Part shown: in pieces, positions 62,077 to 64,000 of the stretch
Position numbering within the stretch: position 1 is the stretch's first letter
Layout: each line of letters opens with the position of its first letter
NCBI GenBank assembly: GCA_963799065.1
Contig: CAWCVJ010000003.1
Span: forward strand, 186,001-250,000
Source: JAJPHW01 sp963799065
GTDB lineage: Bacteria; Acidobacteriota; Terriglobia; Terriglobales; Acidobacteriaceae
Length of the DNA stretch: 64,000 nucleotides
Direction of reading: 5' to 3'
The notes under the pieces: generated by a model
What the model saw: only the letters and a program-made list of their open reading frames with translations
Told to the model about the DNA's origin: nothing
Databases searched by the model: none
Program-made: the position numbers and the translations under genes

Positions 62077-62838
62077 TTACTTCAAGAGGCCGAAGGAAAG
62101 CCGAGCGCATTGGTCTGAGTTCAGACCCAAAGACGAATCGCACCAGTTGGCCCAAGTGAAGCCAAAATATGCGGACTCGAAGTACATCTGCCCAGCGGGC
62201 TGATGGCTTGCGTTGACGCCGTTGGTCTCCTGGGTGGTGTTGGATGCGAAGTATTGCTCGGTGCACGAAGCGTTGTTGCCATTGGTGCACTGCGGAGACT
62301 CGTTAGCCCAGTAGGTGGTGCCCGGGGTTGCGGTGATCGCCTTGGCAAACTTCACCGTGGTGGTGTACTCGGGATAGCCGAAAGCGATCCGGCCGGTAGC
62401 AGCTGAGCTTTGCGCCCCGCTGCCACTGGCAAATTCGCTGCCTCCGTTACCCTCAGTTATGCCCGTACGAACATCGTAAGTGCCGGTCGCGGGGTCGAAG
62501 TAGGTCGGGCCGCTGCCGGTCACTAGGTCATTGAAGAAAATGGCCGACGTGGTGACTTTCCCGCTGGGAGCCGTCACCGCGCCGTAGGTGTAGGTGGTGG
62601 GAACCAGCAGGGTGTTGCCGTTGGCGAAGCCGTCGGCGTTCGTATCGTTCGGGTTGATGTCGCCACCTTAAAACAGGATGGTGCCGGCTGCCGGAGGAAG
62701 ACCCCATTGTCCGCCGCCCGTGCCGTGAGCCGCGCGACCGCTCTGGCTCAGTGACGTGAATGGCGTCTTGGCATCCTGCGCCATCACGGCAAAGCTGAAT
62801 ACTGCAACGAACATGACTGCAAACAGAATCTTTTTCAT
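62077..62838 (-). pseudogene. secreted paralog-family protein, copy 3, nonsense mutation
   Basis: Start ATG 62838 (signal KKILFAVMFVAVFSFAVMAQ). It is very close to copy 4. One codon is TAA (62668-62670) where copy 4 has TAC (Tyr) in ILFYGGDI; otherwise the frame is open from start to the stop at 62077 (253 codons plus stop). The flanking codons also differ only at third positions (TTC/TTT, GGC/GGT), so the change is a normal substitution. The product would stop after about 55 residues unless the codon is read through. Confidence 0.8.
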
Positions 62839-62935
62839 TTCTTTGTCCCTCCTTGGGGGATTCTTGTTGCTCGCTTCATTCAAGCGTCTCATAGGCTTGT
62901 CGCCCCAGAAACGCCGACCGCTCGGCAAAGAACAA

Positions 62936-62974
62936 AGCGAGAAGCCAGGATACTCTCCCGGCTTCTCGCTTTTT
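62936..62974. terminator. terminator of copy 4
   Basis: An 11-bp stem, AGCGAGAAGCC (62936-62946) with GGCTTCTCGCT (62960-62970), loop 13 bases, followed by TTTT on the plus strand. It lies after the minus-strand copy 4 stop; it resembles the element at 62008-62045, so the terminator was duplicated with the gene. Confidence 0.75.
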
Positions 62975-63004
62975 AAAGCACGAACAACTTTCGTTCAGCT
63001 TCAG

Positions 63005-63769
63005 TTACTTCAAGAGGCCGAAAGAACCACGGGCGCATGCGCCAGAGGGCAGGCCCAAAGACGAATCGCACCAGTTGGCCCAAGTGAAGCCAAAGTATGC
63101 GGACTCGAAGAAGAGCTGGCTGGAGGGCTGAGCGCTCGCGTTGACGCCGTTGGTTTCCTGCGTGGTGTTCGAGAAGAAGTACTGCTCGGTGCAGGAAGAG
63201 TTGTTGCCGTTGGTGCACTGCGGAGACTCGTTCAGCCAGTAGGTGGTGCCCGCGGCTGCGGTCAACGCCTTGGCAAACTTCACAGTGGTGGTGTATTCAG
63301 GGTAGCCGAACGCGGTACGGCCGGTAGCAGCCGAGGTTTGCGCGCCGCTGCCGCTGGCGAGGTCCTTGCCGCCGCTGCCTTCTTTGACGCCGGTGCGAAC
63401 ATCATAAGTGCCGGTCGCGGGGTCGAAGTAGGTCGGGCCGCTGCCGGTGACCAGGTCATTGAAGAAGATGGCGGAGGTTGTGACTTTCCCAGTCTTGGGG
63501 GCCGTTACTGCGCCGTAGGTGTACGTGGTGGGAACCAGCAGAGTGTTGCCGTTGGCGAAGCCGTCGGCGTTCGGATCGTTCGGGTTGATGTCGCCGCCGT
63601 AGAACAGAATGGTGCCGGCAGCCGGGGGAAGACCCCATTGTCCGCCACCCGTGCCGTGAGCCGCGCGACCGCTCTGGCTCAGCGAGGTGACAGGCGTCCT
63701 GGCATCCTGCGCCATGACGGCAAAGCTGAATACTGCAACGAACATAACTGCAAAGAGAATCTTTTTCAC
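63005..63769 (-). CDS. secreted paralog-family protein, copy 4, intact
   Basis: A 254-residue exported protein: GTG start 63769 with AGGAGG upstream and signal KKILFAVMFVAVFSFAVMAQ. Family marks: GLPPAAGTILFYGGDINPND, GFANGNTLLVPTTYTYG, ATGTYDVRTGVKEGSGGKDL, TTYWLNESPQCTNGNN, SNTTQETNGVNASAQ, FTWANWCDSSLG and CARGSFGLLK. Nearly identical in DNA to copy 3, so the pair is a recent tandem duplication. Function unknown; it is the best intact reference for the family. The rest of the window (63770-64000) shows no gene. Confidence 0.8.
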   Translation of the reverse strand: MKKILFAVMFVAVFSFAVMAQDARTPVTSLSQSGRAAHGTGGGQWGLPPAAGTILFYGGDINPNDPNADGFANGNTLLVPTTYTYGAVTAPKTGKVTTSAIFFNDLVTGSGPTYFDPATGTYDVRTGVKEGSGGKDLASGSGAQTSAATGRTAFGYPEYTTTVKFAKALTAAAGTTYWLNESPQCTNGNNSSCTEQYFFSNTTQETNGVNASAQPSSQLFFESAYFGFTWANWCDSSLGLPSGACARGSFGLLK

Positions 63770-64000
63770 TTGGTTGTTCCTCCTGGGATTTTTACTGCAA
63801 GGTTCATTGAAGCGTTTCATGGATTTCGCGGGTTGCATCCAAAATTGCTACAAGTTCCGCGGATTGAATCCTAGCTCCGATCCAAATAAAGTCAAGTGAA
63901 TTCCGGCGTTGGGCGCGGGATTTCTGTGCAAGGTCGAGATTTTATTCGCAAACACCGCAAACTCTTGCTCAGTTTGCGCAATACACTTTCTCTTCAGGAT

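Overview
The window reads as chromosomal DNA (roughly 55-60% GC by eye) from a soil-type member of the Acidobacteriota, probably Terriglobia/Koribacter-like. This is inferred from the gene mix: many secreted beta-propeller, HAF-repeat, IPT/TIG and DUF4382-type proteins, several M13 and S9 peptidases, a hemX-hemA-hemC-hemD cluster and the gene order rplM-rpsI-rpsB-tsf-pyrH-frr. I saw no tRNA, rRNA, CRISPR array or insertion sequence. No database search was possible, so family names come from motif recognition.

Layout. 0-1 kb: 3' part of a PNGase A-like glycoamidase. 1-6.4 kb, minus strand: ddl, arginase, asnS, a TIM-barrel epimerase-like protein and a zinc-ribbon membrane protein. 6.5-16 kb: tdh, a GNAT, secreted proteins, a CADD-type self-sacrificing p-aminobenzoate synthase candidate, a histone-deacetylase-family enzyme and a BNR-repeat protein. 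16.2-19.7 kb: an accessory island with a degenerate receiver protein, two VapBC-type toxin-antitoxin pairs and a PLD-like protein that seems to have lost its HKD catalytic segment. 20-25 kb: the translation cluster rplM-rpsI-rpsB-tsf-pyrH-(methyltransferase)-frr. 25-33 kb: secreted and envelope proteins, an oxidoreductase and an M13 peptidase. 33-37 kb: hemX-hemA-hemC-hemD, with a one-base frameshift in hemC.

37-47 kb: HAF protein, S9 peptidase, nth, a 42-residue His-rich secreted peptide, a phosphoesterase, a YncE-like propeller, DinB, ligA and HIT. 47-53 kb: TPR membrane protein, GH5 glucanase, class III aminotransferase, MOSC protein and a sulfite dehydrogenase with its cytochrome c. 53-57.4 kb: a fused gene remnant, a RES-type toxin with its antitoxin and a clear promoter/operator, and a three-gene carbamoyltransferase operon with two tiny membrane proteins. 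57.9-63.8 kb: four copies of a secreted protein family, two of them broken, interleaved with a convergent pair of SurA-like proteins.

Genes that work together: HemX/HemA/HemC/HemD carry glutamyl-tRNA towards uroporphyrinogen III; the sulfite dehydrogenase and its cytochrome c form one electron-transfer unit next to a MOSC protein; the two VapBC pairs and the RES pair are stand-alone stress/defence modules. Most genes have a normal Shine-Dalgarno sequence, but several lack one and instead have a TATAAT-like box 6-8 bases before the start codon, which suggests leaderless mRNAs. Single-base lesions in hemC and in the paralog cluster are either true decay or sequence errors, and the sequence alone cannot separate these.
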